DNA of 64,000 nucleotides from Sphingopyxis sp. PAMC25046 (GCF_004795895.1 NZ_CP039250.1:1178001-1242000); one strand, 5' to 3'; numbered from the stretch's first letter, positions 34,729-43,859 are shown. Numbers and translations are program-made. The notes: generated by a model from the sequence alone, not told the origin.

Positions 34729-35731
34729 AACACATCGCTATGAGCAAGATCAGCTCCGCCGCGAGGCCGGCGAATGGTTCGTTATCATGAACGATGAGAA
34801 TGTGAGTGAGGAAGACGAGCGGGAATTTAAGCGATGGCTCGCGCGTGGTGCGCTGCATCGCGCGACCTATAATCGCATCGCTGGCCTTCATTCCGCCGGC
34901 AAGCGCGTCGATTGGGAAAACCTGCCGCCGCCCAAGCCGGTGCGCGGGACGGCCAAACGCGTCTGGATCACCGTAATCGGATGCATGGCGCTCATAGGCT
35001 TCGTCGCATGGCGCGCGAGCGGAGCACCAGCCTTCTGGCCGGAAGCGGATACGACACAAATGGCGCAGGGCCACGCGGACGCATCGCTCCAATATTCGAC
35101 CGAAGCTGGCGAGGTGCGCGAGTTTTCACTTCCGGATGGGTCTCGCCTGACCTTGGACGGTGACACCACGATCCGAGCATGGTTTCGATCTGGCGAGCGC
35201 CGTCTACGACTAGGCCGCGGCCGAGCGCGCTTCGATGTCGCGCACGAAGAACGTCCGTTTGTCGTTGACGCGGGCGACAGCGAGATCGTTGCCGTGGGAA
35301 CTGTCTTTGACGTAGCTTTTCGCGACAAGCGCACGGTGGAGATTCATCTCCTGCGGGGCGCCATTGACGTTCGCCGAGCGCAGTCGGCAGGGAAGGCTGA
35401 ACCGATCCGGCTCGAGCCAGGTGACGAGCTCCGCTATGCGATCGAAGGTTCGGGCAACTCGGCAAGTGTTCAAAAACGAGGAACGGAAGCCGACTGGACG
35501 GAGGGCGTGTCCGAAGCGCAGGAAGCGCGCGTTGCAGATCTCATAGCCAGAGTGAACAATCGATCAGCGACTAAAATCTACCTTGAAGACCCCGCCATCG
35601 CGCCGCGCATCGTGTCTGGGCTAAACGGGATCGATGACCCGGAATTGCTCGCTGAGAATCTGTCGAATCTTTACGATCTGCAGATAACGCGGAGCGGGAA
35701 CCGCATTATTTTAGGCGATCCGCAGAAATAA
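34721..35731 (+). CDS. FecR-type anti-sigma/signal-transfer protein of the lasso locus
   Basis: 336 residues. Cytoplasmic part: AGEWFVIMNDENVSEEDEREFKRWLARGALHRATYNRI. One membrane helix at about residues 82-96 (ITVIGCMALIGFVAW). Periplasmic FecR domain: REFSLPDGSRLTLDGDTTI and EIVAVGTVFDVAFRDKRTVEIHLLRGAIDVRR. The C-terminal segment (IVSGLNGIDDPELLAENLSNLYDLQI) is an STN-like module also seen in the orphan FecR at 19623. It should relay receptor occupancy to the preceding sigma factor. Confidence 0.92.
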   Translation: MAETHRYEQDQLRREAGEWFVIMNDENVSEEDEREFKRWLARGALHRATYNRIAGLHSAGKRVDWENLPPPKPVRGTAKRVWITVIGCMALIGFVAWRASGAPAFWPEADTTQMAQGHADASLQYSTEAGEVREFSLPDGSRLTLDGDTTIRAWFRSGERRLRLGRGRARFDVAHEERPFVVDAGDSEIVAVGTVFDVAFRDKRTVEIHLLRGAIDVRRAQSAGKAEPIRLEPGDELRYAIEGSGNSASVQKRGTEADWTEGVSEAQEARVADLIARVNNRSATKIYLEDPAIAPRIVSGLNGIDDPELLAENLSNLYDLQITRSGNRIILGDPQK

Positions 35732-35823
35732 CGCTTCCTTCGACTACCCTGCGCAGCGTGCGCAACGCTCATACCCTGTAGGCACGGGCAAGAACTCGCC
35801 TGGCTGTACTGAGGGGAGAGTCC

Positions 35824-38394
35824 ATGCAATTTCGTTACAGCGTGGCGGGCTTCGTGCTCGCCGCGACCACCAGCTTTGTGCCGGTTGCTTCAGCGATCGC
35901 TGCTGAGTCCGCCATCACCGCCAGCTATGATCTTCCTGCCCAGGATCTGTCTTCCGCGCTGAATACAGTGCGCCGAATTTCCGGCACAAACATCGTCTTC
36001 GACAATGAAGACGTCCGACAGCGAAAGGCGCCGCGGTTGGCGGGAAACTTCACTCCTGAGGAAGCCGTCAGGCGTCTGATCGAGGGATCCGGTCTGGTCG
36101 TCCGAAATACGAAAAGTGCGATTATAATCGGCCGGGCCGGTACACCGCGTTCTCCGGACCAAGTCGAGACAGCCGAGCAGGAGATCACCGTTACGGGATC
36201 GCGCATCAAAGGCGCGCGACTTGCATCGCCCGAGATCAGAATTGATCGCGGCGATATTCAGCGAGCCGGGTTTGGTGATCTTGGCGAAGCCGTGAGATCG
36301 ATCCCGCAAAATTTCGGCGGGGGCCAAAACCCGGGGGTCGGGAAGGGCGCTCGCTCTGGTGCAAATACTAACGATAATGTGACCGGAGGTTCCGCCGTCA
36401 ACTTGCGCGGCCTCGGAGCCGATGCAACGCTCACCCTTCTGAACGGTCACAGATTGTCTTTTGGGGGTTCGGCGCAGGGCATCGATATTTCCGGTATCCC
36501 GACTGAAGCCATCGAGCGCGTCGAAATCATTCCTGACGGCTCATCGGCGCTTTATGGTTCCGATGCGGTGGCTGGCGTCGTGAACGTCATTTTGCGGCGT
36601 TCCTTTGACGGCGTTACCGCTAACGCGCGCGTCGGCACGGCAACCGATGGAGGCGGCACTTCGCAGCTTTATCAGATCGTGGCTGGCAAGCAGTGGCAGA
36701 GCGGTAACCTGCTCGTCGCATATGGTTTTCGCCGAAATGAGGAGGTGGATGCAGAGGATCGGGACTATACCAACTATCTCCCGGAACCTTATCCGCTGAT
36801 CAAAGGGCAGCGCGTGCACTCCGCGCTCGTAAGCGGGTCACAAAGCCTGTTCGATGATGTGCGCTTCAGTCTCGACGCTACCTTCGTGGATCGGGCCATG
36901 GACGGGAGCTACAACACGAATAACATCCTTAGCGTCTCCCATACGACCGATCGCTCGCTTTCGATCAGCCCGTCTCTGACCATCCCCGTCGATGACAACT
37001 GGTCGCTTTCGGTCGCGAGCACCTATGCGAGAAGTCGGAATCGGCGCCAAACCGCGTCGTCATCGAACGGCACCGTATTCCTCCGCGAAGACTTTTGTTA
37101 CTGCCATTCGCTCCACGCCGTTGAAGCCTATCTGGAAGGCTCAGCGCTGTCGTTGCCCGCAGGGGATGTGCGGGCGGTGCTGGGCGCCGGCTACCGGAAA
37201 AATCGCTATCGCGTTCACGGGAGATCGTCGGCGAACGGAGATCAATTCGTCACAACTGGAGGGGATCAGAGCGATACCTACGCATTCGGCGAAATCCAGA
37301 TCCCGGTCATTTCAGGGCTGAACGAAACGGCATTCGCAAAGGCACTGACGATCTCGGTAGCCGGCCGCTACGACCGGTACAATTATAGCGGTAGCGTCAC
37401 AACGCCGAAGATCGGCCTGATTTACAGCCCAAATAATGCCGTCGACCTGAAATTCTCCTGGGGGCGTTCGTTCAAAGCTCCCACCCTCGCGTCCATTTAT
37501 CAGACGCAATATGCGTACCTCCTTCCGCTGACATATTTTGGGAGGAGCGACGCTGCACCAGATGAATCAGCCCTCTATCTTGATGGCGGTTCCACATCAT
37601 TGCGGCCGGAGCGAGCCACAACCTGGACTGCGACGGTCGCCTTTCACCCCAAGTCGTTGCCGGGGCTTAACGCGGACCTGTCCTACTTCCGGGTGAAATA
37701 TATCGACCGTGTTCGCACTCCAATCGGGTTTTACCCCGAAGCACTCAGTCCGAATTATGCGAACTATGTCACACTGAATCCCAGCGAAGTGGCGCTCCAG
37801 GCAGCCATCAATGGCGCGTCCGGCGGCTTCCTCAATTATACCGCCGGGGCCTACGACCCGGCGTCGGTCCTGTACCTCATCGACAACAGAAATATGAATG
37901 TCGCGGCGCAAAAAATCGAGGGCGTGGATGTCAATTTGTCCTATCGCCTGGATCTGCACGACGGCGCGCTGGTCACAGCGTTGAATGGCAGTTGGCTTCG
38001 CAGCCGCCAGAAGAACGGATCAGCTTTCCCCTATTTTGACCTTGCCGGAACGATCTGGAACCCACCCCATTTTCGATCGCGCGCCAGTGTCGGTTGGGAA
38101 GGGAATTCCGCCGAAGCATTCGTCTATTTCAACTATATTGGAGGCGTCGAAGATCGTCGTGCGGCGCTCCCGATTGACGGGCGATCAATGTTTACCGTCG
38201 ATCTTTCGCTCAGCTATCGAACGTCCACTTCCGGCGGCTTTCCGAACGGTTTCCGTATCGGTCTCAGCGTCGAGAATCTGTTCGACAAGCGGCCCCCCTA
38301 TTTGGCGCCGGCACCCTTCACGGAACCCTATGACTCGACCAATTATTCCCCAATGGGGCGCTTTGTCGCGTTGTCGCTATCGCAGTCTTTCTAA
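35824..38394 (+). CDS. TonB-dependent receptor with STN signalling domain (lasso-peptide locus)
   Basis: 856 residues. Signal peptide (FVLAATTSFVPVASAIAAES). Residues about 35-95 are a secretin/TonB N-terminal (STN) domain: LPAQDLSSALNTVRRISGTNIVFDNEDV...EEAVRRLIEGSGL. The plug starts near EQEITVTGSRIKGARLASPE and includes NLRGLGADATLTLLNGHR and IERVEIIPDGSSALYGSDAVAGVVNVIL. The barrel ends in the consensus ...MGRFVALSLSQSF with terminal Phe. A GGGGAGAG ribosome site precedes the ATG. Its stop overlaps the isopeptidase start (TAATG), tying import to hydrolysis. Confidence 0.95.
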   Translation: MQFRYSVAGFVLAATTSFVPVASAIAAESAITASYDLPAQDLSSALNTVRRISGTNIVFDNEDVRQRKAPRLAGNFTPEEAVRRLIEGSGLVVRNTKSAIIIGRAGTPRSPDQVETAEQEITVTGSRIKGARLASPEIRIDRGDIQRAGFGDLGEAVRSIPQNFGGGQNPGVGKGARSGANTNDNVTGGSAVNLRGLGADATLTLLNGHRLSFGGSAQGIDISGIPTEAIERVEIIPDGSSALYGSDAVAGVVNVILRRSFDGVTANARVGTATDGGGTSQLYQIVAGKQWQSGNLLVAYGFRRNEEVDAEDRDYTNYLPEPYPLIKGQRVHSALVSGSQSLFDDVRFSLDATFVDRAMDGSYNTNNILSVSHTTDRSLSISPSLTIPVDDNWSLSVASTYARSRNRRQTASSSNGTVFLREDFCYCHSLHAVEAYLEGSALSLPAGDVRAVLGAGYRKNRYRVHGRSSANGDQFVTTGGDQSDTYAFGEIQIPVISGLNETAFAKALTISVAGRYDRYNYSGSVTTPKIGLIYSPNNAVDLKFSWGRSFKAPTLASIYQTQYAYLLPLTYFGRSDAAPDESALYLDGGSTSLRPERATTWTATVAFHPKSLPGLNADLSYFRVKYIDRVRTPIGFYPEALSPNYANYVTLNPSEVALQAAINGASGGFLNYTAGAYDPASVLYLIDNRNMNVAAQKIEGVDVNLSYRLDLHDGALVTALNGSWLRSRQKNGSAFPYFDLAGTIWNPPHFRSRASVGWEGNSAEAFVYFNYIGGVEDRRAALPIDGRSMFTVDLSLSYRTSTSGGFPNGFRIGLSVENLFDKRPPYLAPAPFTEPYDSTNYSPMGRFVALSLSQSF

Positions 38395-40520
38395 TGGCCC
38401 TCGTCATGGAATGCATCGCGCGGCGATCGGCGAACCGCGCGTTCACGTTAATTTTCCTTACTACCGCAGCGCTGCCGGGTGCGGCTTTCTCACAAGCTGC
38501 GCCGCTGCCACCGACGGCGCCCGCTCTGCAAGTTGTGGCTACGAATGCGACCGGCGTCGACTTGCAATCAGCGAGGGACACAAGCCCGTCATGTCCGACG
38601 ATAGTTCCTCCGGTCGCATCGCAATCGATAGCACGAAGTGTGGAGGCGGATGATATCATTCGCCTCCGCGATTTCGGAAAGATGGATGCGTCTGAGGCAG
38701 ACCCGGGCGGCTTTGCTGTGTCGCCCGACGGAAGATATCTGGCAATCCAGCTTCGACAGGCGGACCCCGTCTCCAACAGCTACTGCCAAGCCCTGCTGAT
38801 TTATGATCTCGGCAATGTTCGAACTGCGCCGCGCATTGTCGACATGGGCGGCGACTACGTGCGCCGGACGATTACGCTCTACGGTCTCGAGGGCTTCCCC
38901 ACCGGCACTCCGGAACCTTTGACGCCGAAATGGTCAAAAGATGGCAAGTGGCTGGCCTTCCTGAAACGAGAAGAAGGAATCACGCGACTTTTCGTGACCG
39001 CGCTGTCCGAAGGTGGCACGAGAAGTATCTCTGACGGGCGTTTCGACGTCGCCGACTTCGCCTGGTCAGATGACGCATCGCAGTTGCGCTATCGACAACG
39101 GGAAAATCACGCCGCTGCCATAGAACGACTGCAAACCGAGGGGCGAAGCGGTTTCCAATTCGACGAGCGATTTTGGCCGCTTGCCGAGCTCACGCCATAT
39201 CCACGCGAGACACCTGCGGAAGTCGAACGTTTTGTCATGATCGGAGAGGCCGATACGTTCGGTGGGTCCGGCAGTGCATCACAGCAGGATAGAATGGCGG
39301 AGGAGGCAGGCCGCGCTCCGACGCGCAAAGGCGCCGCTGTTGCGATCAGCGACCATCGACAACTCGCGGCGAGGGTCGGCGACAAAAATATAGTTTGCCA
39401 ATTTAAGGAATGCGCCCGCGTCGCAGCGGCATGGACGGTTCCGGGAGCCGACGAAATTGTCTTCATGCGCCGAGAAGGGTTCGCCGCAGCGCGAACCGGC
39501 ATTTATCGATGGGCTCTGGGTGAGAACAAGCTGACGAATATCCTCACAACAGACGACGCGATCCGCGGATGTGATTTTCAACTCCTTTTGGTTTGCGCCC
39601 GAGAAGCTTCTCTTCAACCCCGCGACATCGTTGAAATCGATCTGAGGTCGGGAAAAATCCATCAACTTATCGAGCTCAACCCCGAATGGATCGCGCGCAG
39701 GCTCGGAACAGTGACCCGCCTGCGTTGGACCAACAAATATGGAATCGAAACGTTTGGCGATCTCGTGCTTCCACCGGACGCTCGGCACGATGAGCGTTTG
39801 CCACTTGTTGTCGTGCAGTACAGCAGTCGCGGCTTTCTCAGAGGCGGAACTGGCGACGAATATCCGATTCAGGCTATCGCGGCGAAAGGCTTTGCCGTCC
39901 TGAGTTTTGACCGTCCGCTCGACTACCGGACCGCGATGTCTCGCGCCGGCCGATCGGTATCCCGACGGCACATCGCGAACGCGTGGACCGATCGTGCGAG
40001 CGTTCACGATTCTCTTATGCGCGGAATCAAGCTGGCGGCTGACACGCACCCGATCGATGCCGACCATATCGCGATCACGGGACTCAGCGATGGCGCGTCC
40101 ACCGCGACATATGCGCTAATCCATGCCGATATATTCTCGCTGGCGCTCATTAGCTCATGCTGTGAAGACCCGAGCATTTTGGAGACCGGTGTTGGGGAAG
40201 CCTATGCGAGCATTTTGCGCACGAATGAATATCCACTGCCTTGGGAACAGCACAAATCGAGTTGGAAGCGCGTCAGTCTCGCGATGAACGCAAGCCGCGT
40301 GTGCGCGAAGATTATAATTCAGAGCGCGGATCGGGAAGCGCGCCTGGCCACTGCCTCCCTTCGGGCGCTGCGGCAATTCGGCCGTGATGTGACAATGTTC
40401 ATTTTCCCCGATGAGTATCATGTGAAATGGCAGCCGGTTCATCGTCAGGCCGTTTTCAGACGAACGCTCATGGAACTCGACGACTGGCGGCGATTGCCTA
40501 AGGCGCGGTGTTCAAGGTGA
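38394..40520 (+). CDS. lasso-peptide isopeptidase (S9 prolyl-oligopeptidase family)
   Basis: 708 residues with an N-terminal export signal (AFTLIFLTTAALPGAAFS). A beta-propeller-like half (GGFAVSPDGRYLAIQLRQADP, PKWSKDGKWLAFLKREEG) is followed by an alpha/beta hydrolase half with the nucleophile elbow GLSDG (Ser565), IIIQSADREARL (Asp646) and FPDEYHVKW (His676). AtxE2-type isopeptidases cut the macrolactam of the cognate lasso peptide and lie beside a TonB receptor. The family position here is inferred from context. Its 3' end overlaps lasC tail-to-tail by 23 nt. Confidence 0.88.
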   Translation: MALVMECIARRSANRAFTLIFLTTAALPGAAFSQAAPLPPTAPALQVVATNATGVDLQSARDTSPSCPTIVPPVASQSIARSVEADDIIRLRDFGKMDASEADPGGFAVSPDGRYLAIQLRQADPVSNSYCQALLIYDLGNVRTAPRIVDMGGDYVRRTITLYGLEGFPTGTPEPLTPKWSKDGKWLAFLKREEGITRLFVTALSEGGTRSISDGRFDVADFAWSDDASQLRYRQRENHAAAIERLQTEGRSGFQFDERFWPLAELTPYPRETPAEVERFVMIGEADTFGGSGSASQQDRMAEEAGRAPTRKGAAVAISDHRQLAARVGDKNIVCQFKECARVAAAWTVPGADEIVFMRREGFAAARTGIYRWALGENKLTNILTTDDAIRGCDFQLLLVCAREASLQPRDIVEIDLRSGKIHQLIELNPEWIARRLGTVTRLRWTNKYGIETFGDLVLPPDARHDERLPLVVVQYSSRGFLRGGTGDEYPIQAIAAKGFAVLSFDRPLDYRTAMSRAGRSVSRRHIANAWTDRASVHDSLMRGIKLAADTHPIDADHIAITGLSDGASTATYALIHADIFSLALISSCCEDPSILETGVGEAYASILRTNEYPLPWEQHKSSWKRVSLAMNASRVCAKIIIQSADREARLATASLRALRQFGRDVTMFIFPDEYHVKWQPVHRQAVFRRTLMELDDWRRLPKARCSR

Positions 40521-42276
40521 CTTGCGGCGATGCTCTGCACCAAGCCTCGACGTCGCACAGGCGGAGAATTCGTCCCATATCATTCACGCCAAATGTCAGG
40601 TCGTCCTTCAGCTGCTGTTCGATCATGCTGCGATCAAGAATACCCGCGCCGCTGAGTAGTCCGTCCATCAGCATTTCGCGAATGAGAACTCGTCGCTCGC
40701 GCAGCATCTGCAATTGAAACTGGCCGAGGCCTCCTTTTGAGATCCGCCATGCGACTTTGGCGGGAAGATCCCGCTCCATGGCTCGGCGGGCTATGTAACG
40801 ACTTCGCCCCCGGCCGACCCAAAGCCAAGTCGGTATGCGTAGGCAAGTCTCGACAAGGGGCTGCGACAATAGGGGAAATATCCCCTTCATCAAATCGGAG
40901 CGCCGATAACCATTCATGTTATAGCAGCTGTTGTATAGTCCATGAACATGTTCAACCTTTCCGGGAAGCGGTCGGTTTTTTGGCGGAGGCCACGGCAGCC
41001 CAGGTGGCGATTCATTGGATGGAAGATCTTTGGAAAGAAATGCATCATTCGCGCGCCAGTTGGCGTGGTGCTTGCCTTTCCATCCCTTCCTGATCGCCTT
41101 CCAGCCGAGATCCCACGCGTTGCACTGATTTGCACGCGCCACCTCAAAGACGGTTCGTGCAAAATTTGGACTCGGACCTTTCGCTCGAAGGGTGTCCGCC
41201 GCGGGTCCGGAACTCTGCAGATGGCAGAATACGGCGTCGCCGCCCTGACCGTTGACAAATGTGTCGATCGACCGGTCCGTTGCCATTTCGAGGGAGATGC
41301 GATCGGTTTCTTGAACAAAGGACCGCGAGTGGGGTCGGGGCAAGTGCGGCCGCGCCGAATGAAGAAGATCTGGTCTTCGATGATCAGGCGCACCCTCGTC
41401 CAGGGAGATATGTAAGTGGCTGGCTACGCTTCTTGCAAAATTCCTCTCGTCCCCATCGTTTCCTTCGCTGAACATCGTGATCGCGTGAATTTCACGCCCA
41501 GCAGTGGCGGACCCCGCCGCGATTATCGACGAATCCAAGCCCCCTGAAAGATCGAGGGCGTAAAACCGTCCGCGCGGCATCTGCGCTCCGATGCAGCGAA
41601 GAATTTCCCGGCGAACAAGTTCCATGGCTTCATCTGGATCGGTGATCAGGACGTCGGGATTGGTGAACTTCCAAGGGTCCCAGTGAAAACTGGCCTCAAG
41701 CGCCCGTGGGGCTTCAAACTTGATCGATTCTCCACACCTGATCTCGGAAACTCCGGAGAGGCATGTGGATGACATGCTGAGATTATCCCAAATCAGATGT
41801 CTGGCGACTGATTCCCAGTTTATCGACGGCGGGCGCCTTGCCATTTCCAGCAATAGCCTTGTGTCCGAGGCAACAACGAGGACTCCGCCCTCGACTATGT
41901 AATAGGCATTGATGCTACAGAATGGGGATCGTTCGCAGGTGATCACGCCGTTGGGCAAACTGGCCAGGACGATATAGGAACCCCAATATTCATTGTTCAA
42001 ATGGCCGCCTCGATACGCCGCCGTGACACGCGCCCCTTCGTCGATGTTCTTTCCAAATGCGCGCGACGGGACATGCCGGCAGAAGACGTCGCCAACGACG
42101 ACGCCAGTGCCATCGGTGAGGTGGTTGATTTCCAACCCGCTGTCGGAATAGACGACAAGGCGTTCGTCACGATGGGTCACGCTCAGCCCCGACTGATGAG
42201 CTATTTCATCCAAATGTAGGTCGAGGGCGCATGGGACCTGGGTCGGCGAGCTGACGGCTAAGAATCTGCCGATCAT
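40498..42276 (-). CDS. lasC: lasso cyclase, asparagine-synthetase-like (C protein)
   Basis: 592 residues. The N-terminal half resembles the degenerate glutaminase region of AsnB-like proteins (GSYIVLASLPNGVITCERSPFCSINAYYIVEGGVLVVASDTRLLLE). The synthetase half carries the PPi-loop SGGLDSS at residues 244-250, after FYALDL. Lasso cyclases adenylate the ring Asp/Glu side chain and condense it with Gly1. It overlaps lasB by ATGA, and its context with the precursor and leader protease fixes the role. Confidence 0.92.
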   Translation of the reverse strand: MIGRFLAVSSPTQVPCALDLHLDEIAHQSGLSVTHRDERLVVYSDSGLEINHLTDGTGVVVGDVFCRHVPSRAFGKNIDEGARVTAAYRGGHLNNEYWGSYIVLASLPNGVITCERSPFCSINAYYIVEGGVLVVASDTRLLLEMARRPPSINWESVARHLIWDNLSMSSTCLSGVSEIRCGESIKFEAPRALEASFHWDPWKFTNPDVLITDPDEAMELVRREILRCIGAQMPRGRFYALDLSGGLDSSIIAAGSATAGREIHAITMFSEGNDGDERNFARSVASHLHISLDEGAPDHRRPDLLHSARPHLPRPHSRSFVQETDRISLEMATDRSIDTFVNGQGGDAVFCHLQSSGPAADTLRAKGPSPNFARTVFEVARANQCNAWDLGWKAIRKGWKGKHHANWRANDAFLSKDLPSNESPPGLPWPPPKNRPLPGKVEHVHGLYNSCYNMNGYRRSDLMKGIFPLLSQPLVETCLRIPTWLWVGRGRSRYIARRAMERDLPAKVAWRISKGGLGQFQLQMLRERRVLIREMLMDGLLSGAGILDRSMIEQQLKDDLTFGVNDMGRILRLCDVEAWCRASPQVTLNTAP

Positions 42277-42920
42277 CGCACTGCTCTGATAGGTTCGAAG
42301 GGGCCGACCATTTCGATCGTATCGTTGAGGATGAGGTCATCATCCTGAAGCCAGCAATGGGCTTCGAATGGATGAAGCCGAACACCGAAAACCAGTGTGC
42401 TCTCATACCCGTTTTGGGCCAAAAGATGCTGAAGGCCGATTGAACGGAGCAGGCAGCGATCCCTCCTGATCGCAAACCGTTCTACATATTCGAATGCTGA
42501 TATCAGACCGCTGCGGTTTGACGCCGGAGGGCCTTCTGTCTGGGCGATCATGTTATTGCGTTGCACCCACCACAGCAATTCATCGAATCCGCGCAGTGCA
42601 ATGGTGAATCGTGCGCTGGCGAGAGATCTGAATGCCGATGCAATTTGCCGGCCGGATGGCGAACGCATATCGAATTCCGCGGAATGTTCACGAGCTGGGC
42701 GAGTAATTGCGCAGCAGGAACTACGGGCTCCTTCCGCATTGGAGTTCAACCAGTGGCGATCCTCAATCAGGCGCCGAAGGCTCGGTTGCAGTGAATCAAC
42801 GTCTCCTCTTCCGAGGGCAGACGCAGCCTCCTTTTCCAAGCGTGAATATCGATTTGCGAGGACATCCAGAAAGACGACCTGACCATCGATTTCGCAGCTC
42901 GAAACCCACGAAGGAAGCAT
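42273..42920 (-). CDS. lasB: lasso leader peptidase with fused RRE domain (B protein)
   Basis: 215 residues from the ATG at 42920 (MLPSWVSSCEIDGQVVFLDVLANRYSRLEKEAASAL), chosen because the longer frame runs into the terminator hairpin. Residues 1 to about 80 are a PqqD-like RiPP recognition element that binds the leader. Residues about 95-215 are a transglutaminase-like Cys protease with Cys156 (RRDRCLLRS), His188 (PFEAHCWLQ) and Asp200 (LILND). It should cleave the precursor after Thr-His. RRE-protease fusion is typical of proteobacterial lasso clusters. Confidence 0.92.
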   Translation of the reverse strand: MLPSWVSSCEIDGQVVFLDVLANRYSRLEKEAASALGRGDVDSLQPSLRRLIEDRHWLNSNAEGARSSCCAITRPAREHSAEFDMRSPSGRQIASAFRSLASARFTIALRGFDELLWWVQRNNMIAQTEGPPASNRSGLISAFEYVERFAIRRDRCLLRSIGLQHLLAQNGYESTLVFGVRLHPFEAHCWLQDDDLILNDTIEMVGPFEPIRAVR

Positions 42921-42935
42921 GAGTGACGCCTTGGC

Positions 42936-42974
42936 GGAAAAAGCCGGCCGGGAATTTATCCATTCCCGGCCGGC
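42936..42974 (-). terminator. strong hairpin-T-run between lasA and lasB (attenuator)
   Basis: Reading the minus strand, GCCGGCCGGGAAT pairs perfectly (13 bp) with ATTCCCGGCCGGC around loop GGATAA and is followed by TTTTTCC. It lies 7 nt after the lasA stop and 17 nt before the lasB start, so most transcripts should end after the precursor while some read into lasB-lasC. Confidence 0.88.
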
Positions 42975-42980
42975 CATTGA

Positions 42981-43118
42981 TCAGTCGACGACGATGCCGA
43001 GCGGCTGGCGCGGCTGCACACCGTCCGGCGCGATGTTTTCGTTCGACCCGTGGGTCTCTTCGGTGACGGTGCCGAGGTCGATCAGTTCAGCGTCGCGATA
43101 GTTCGGTTCCTTGTCCAT
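42981..43118 (-). CDS. lasA: lasso-peptide precursor
   Basis: 45 residues, ATG at 43118 preceded by AAGGAGAC (4-nt spacing). The leader (1-23) contains Y7, L12, G16 and T22 in the spacing of the lasso leader motif YxxPxLxxxGxxxxxT (Ala at the Pro position) and ends EETH, with Thr at -2. The 22-residue core starts GSNENIAPD: Gly1 and Asp9 would form a nine-residue ring. The tail holds Arg14 and ends GIVVD. Layout closely parallels astexin-type precursors (leader ending SAETR, ring GLSQGVEPD). It lies directly upstream of lasB-lasC. Confidence 0.92.
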   Translation of the reverse strand: MDKEPNYRDAELIDLGTVTEETHGSNENIAPDGVQPRQPLGIVVD

Positions 43119-43173
43119 GATAGTCTCCTTTCCCGCCGCACAAATGCGACACCGAAAGAATCCCAGTTTCAGA

Positions 43174-43196
43174 GGATATATCCAAACATATATGTT
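43174..43196 (-). promoter_or_regulatory. AT-rich palindromes in the lasA promoter region
   Basis: GGATATATCC (43174-43183) and AACATATATGTT (43185-43196) are adjacent perfect palindromes about 56-78 bp upstream of the lasA start, in an AT-rich patch unlike the surrounding GC-rich DNA. They may be operators, perhaps for the GntR regulator encoded just upstream. Confidence 0.5.
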
Positions 43197-43256
43197 CTGA
43201 ATCTGAAGCTATATATGGAAGGGGCGAACCCCGGTATCGGCATTCTTGAGGCCGCC

Positions 43257-43859
43257 CTAGGTAAGTCCACTCATGATTTCAGGAAGATTACGGATACGGC
43301 GTCGATGATATGCGACTACCGATCGCCTGATTGACTGCCTGTTTCCGCGTTCAATCTTCCCGAGCAAAGCATCGAATTCGCGGCGCAAACCGCTCAATTT
43401 ACGCTCTTCGGCGCGCCGGATCCGACGCATTCGATCGTTGAGATTCCGGACCAAATGCATGAAAAAGACGTTCTGGGTCACCTGGGAGATCGAGTCGAAG
43501 AGTAGTTCAATCGGCGGCGGCGCGCCGAGCTCGTCCTGTTGATTAAAGTCATGGGAAACAAGGAGACTGCTCCGGCACGAGGCGGCTGTGAGCATTACAT
43601 ATTGGCTCAGAATATAGAGGTGGCGAGCCGCATTCTCGTCGAGCGACGGTATTTCAAATCCGCCAGTTACCGGCATGTCGAGTAAAGCTTCGCCGACGAG
43701 CCGCAACATCGCCTCGCGGACCGGAGTCGCGCTCATTCCATATCGATCAGCTAGTTGTCCGATATTGATTCGCCCAGACGCGATACGACCTTCAATGAGA
43801 TCGAGTTTAAGGCTGGTGTAGGCTCTTTGGCTAAGCCCGTGATCTGCGCTCATCTTCAT
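43257..43859 (-). CDS. GntR-family (FadR/FCD-like) transcriptional regulator
   Basis: 200 residues. The N-terminal winged helix is clear: AYTSLKLDLIEGRIASGRINIGQLADRYGMSATPVREAMLRLVGEALLDMPVTGGFEIP. The C-terminal half is helical with Arg/His-rich ends (RRSVVAYHRRRIRNL), as in FCD-type effector domains. It is immediately upstream of lasA on the same strand, a position seen in other proteobacterial lasso clusters, so it probably regulates lasABC. The start has an alternative ATG two codons on. Confidence 0.9.
   Translation of the reverse strand: MKMSADHGLSQRAYTSLKLDLIEGRIASGRINIGQLADRYGMSATPVREAMLRLVGEALLDMPVTGGFEIPSLDENAARHLYILSQYVMLTAASCRSSLLVSHDFNQQDELGAPPPIELLFDSISQVTQNVFFMHLVRNLNDRMRRIRRAEERKLSGLRREFDALLGKIERGNRQSIRRSVVAYHRRRIRNLPEIMSGLT

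Noticed and set aside
43195..43257. Possible second lasso precursor upstream of lasA
   Set aside because: The short minus-strand frame there has no leader motif, no Thr at -2 and no acidic ring residue at positions 7-9.
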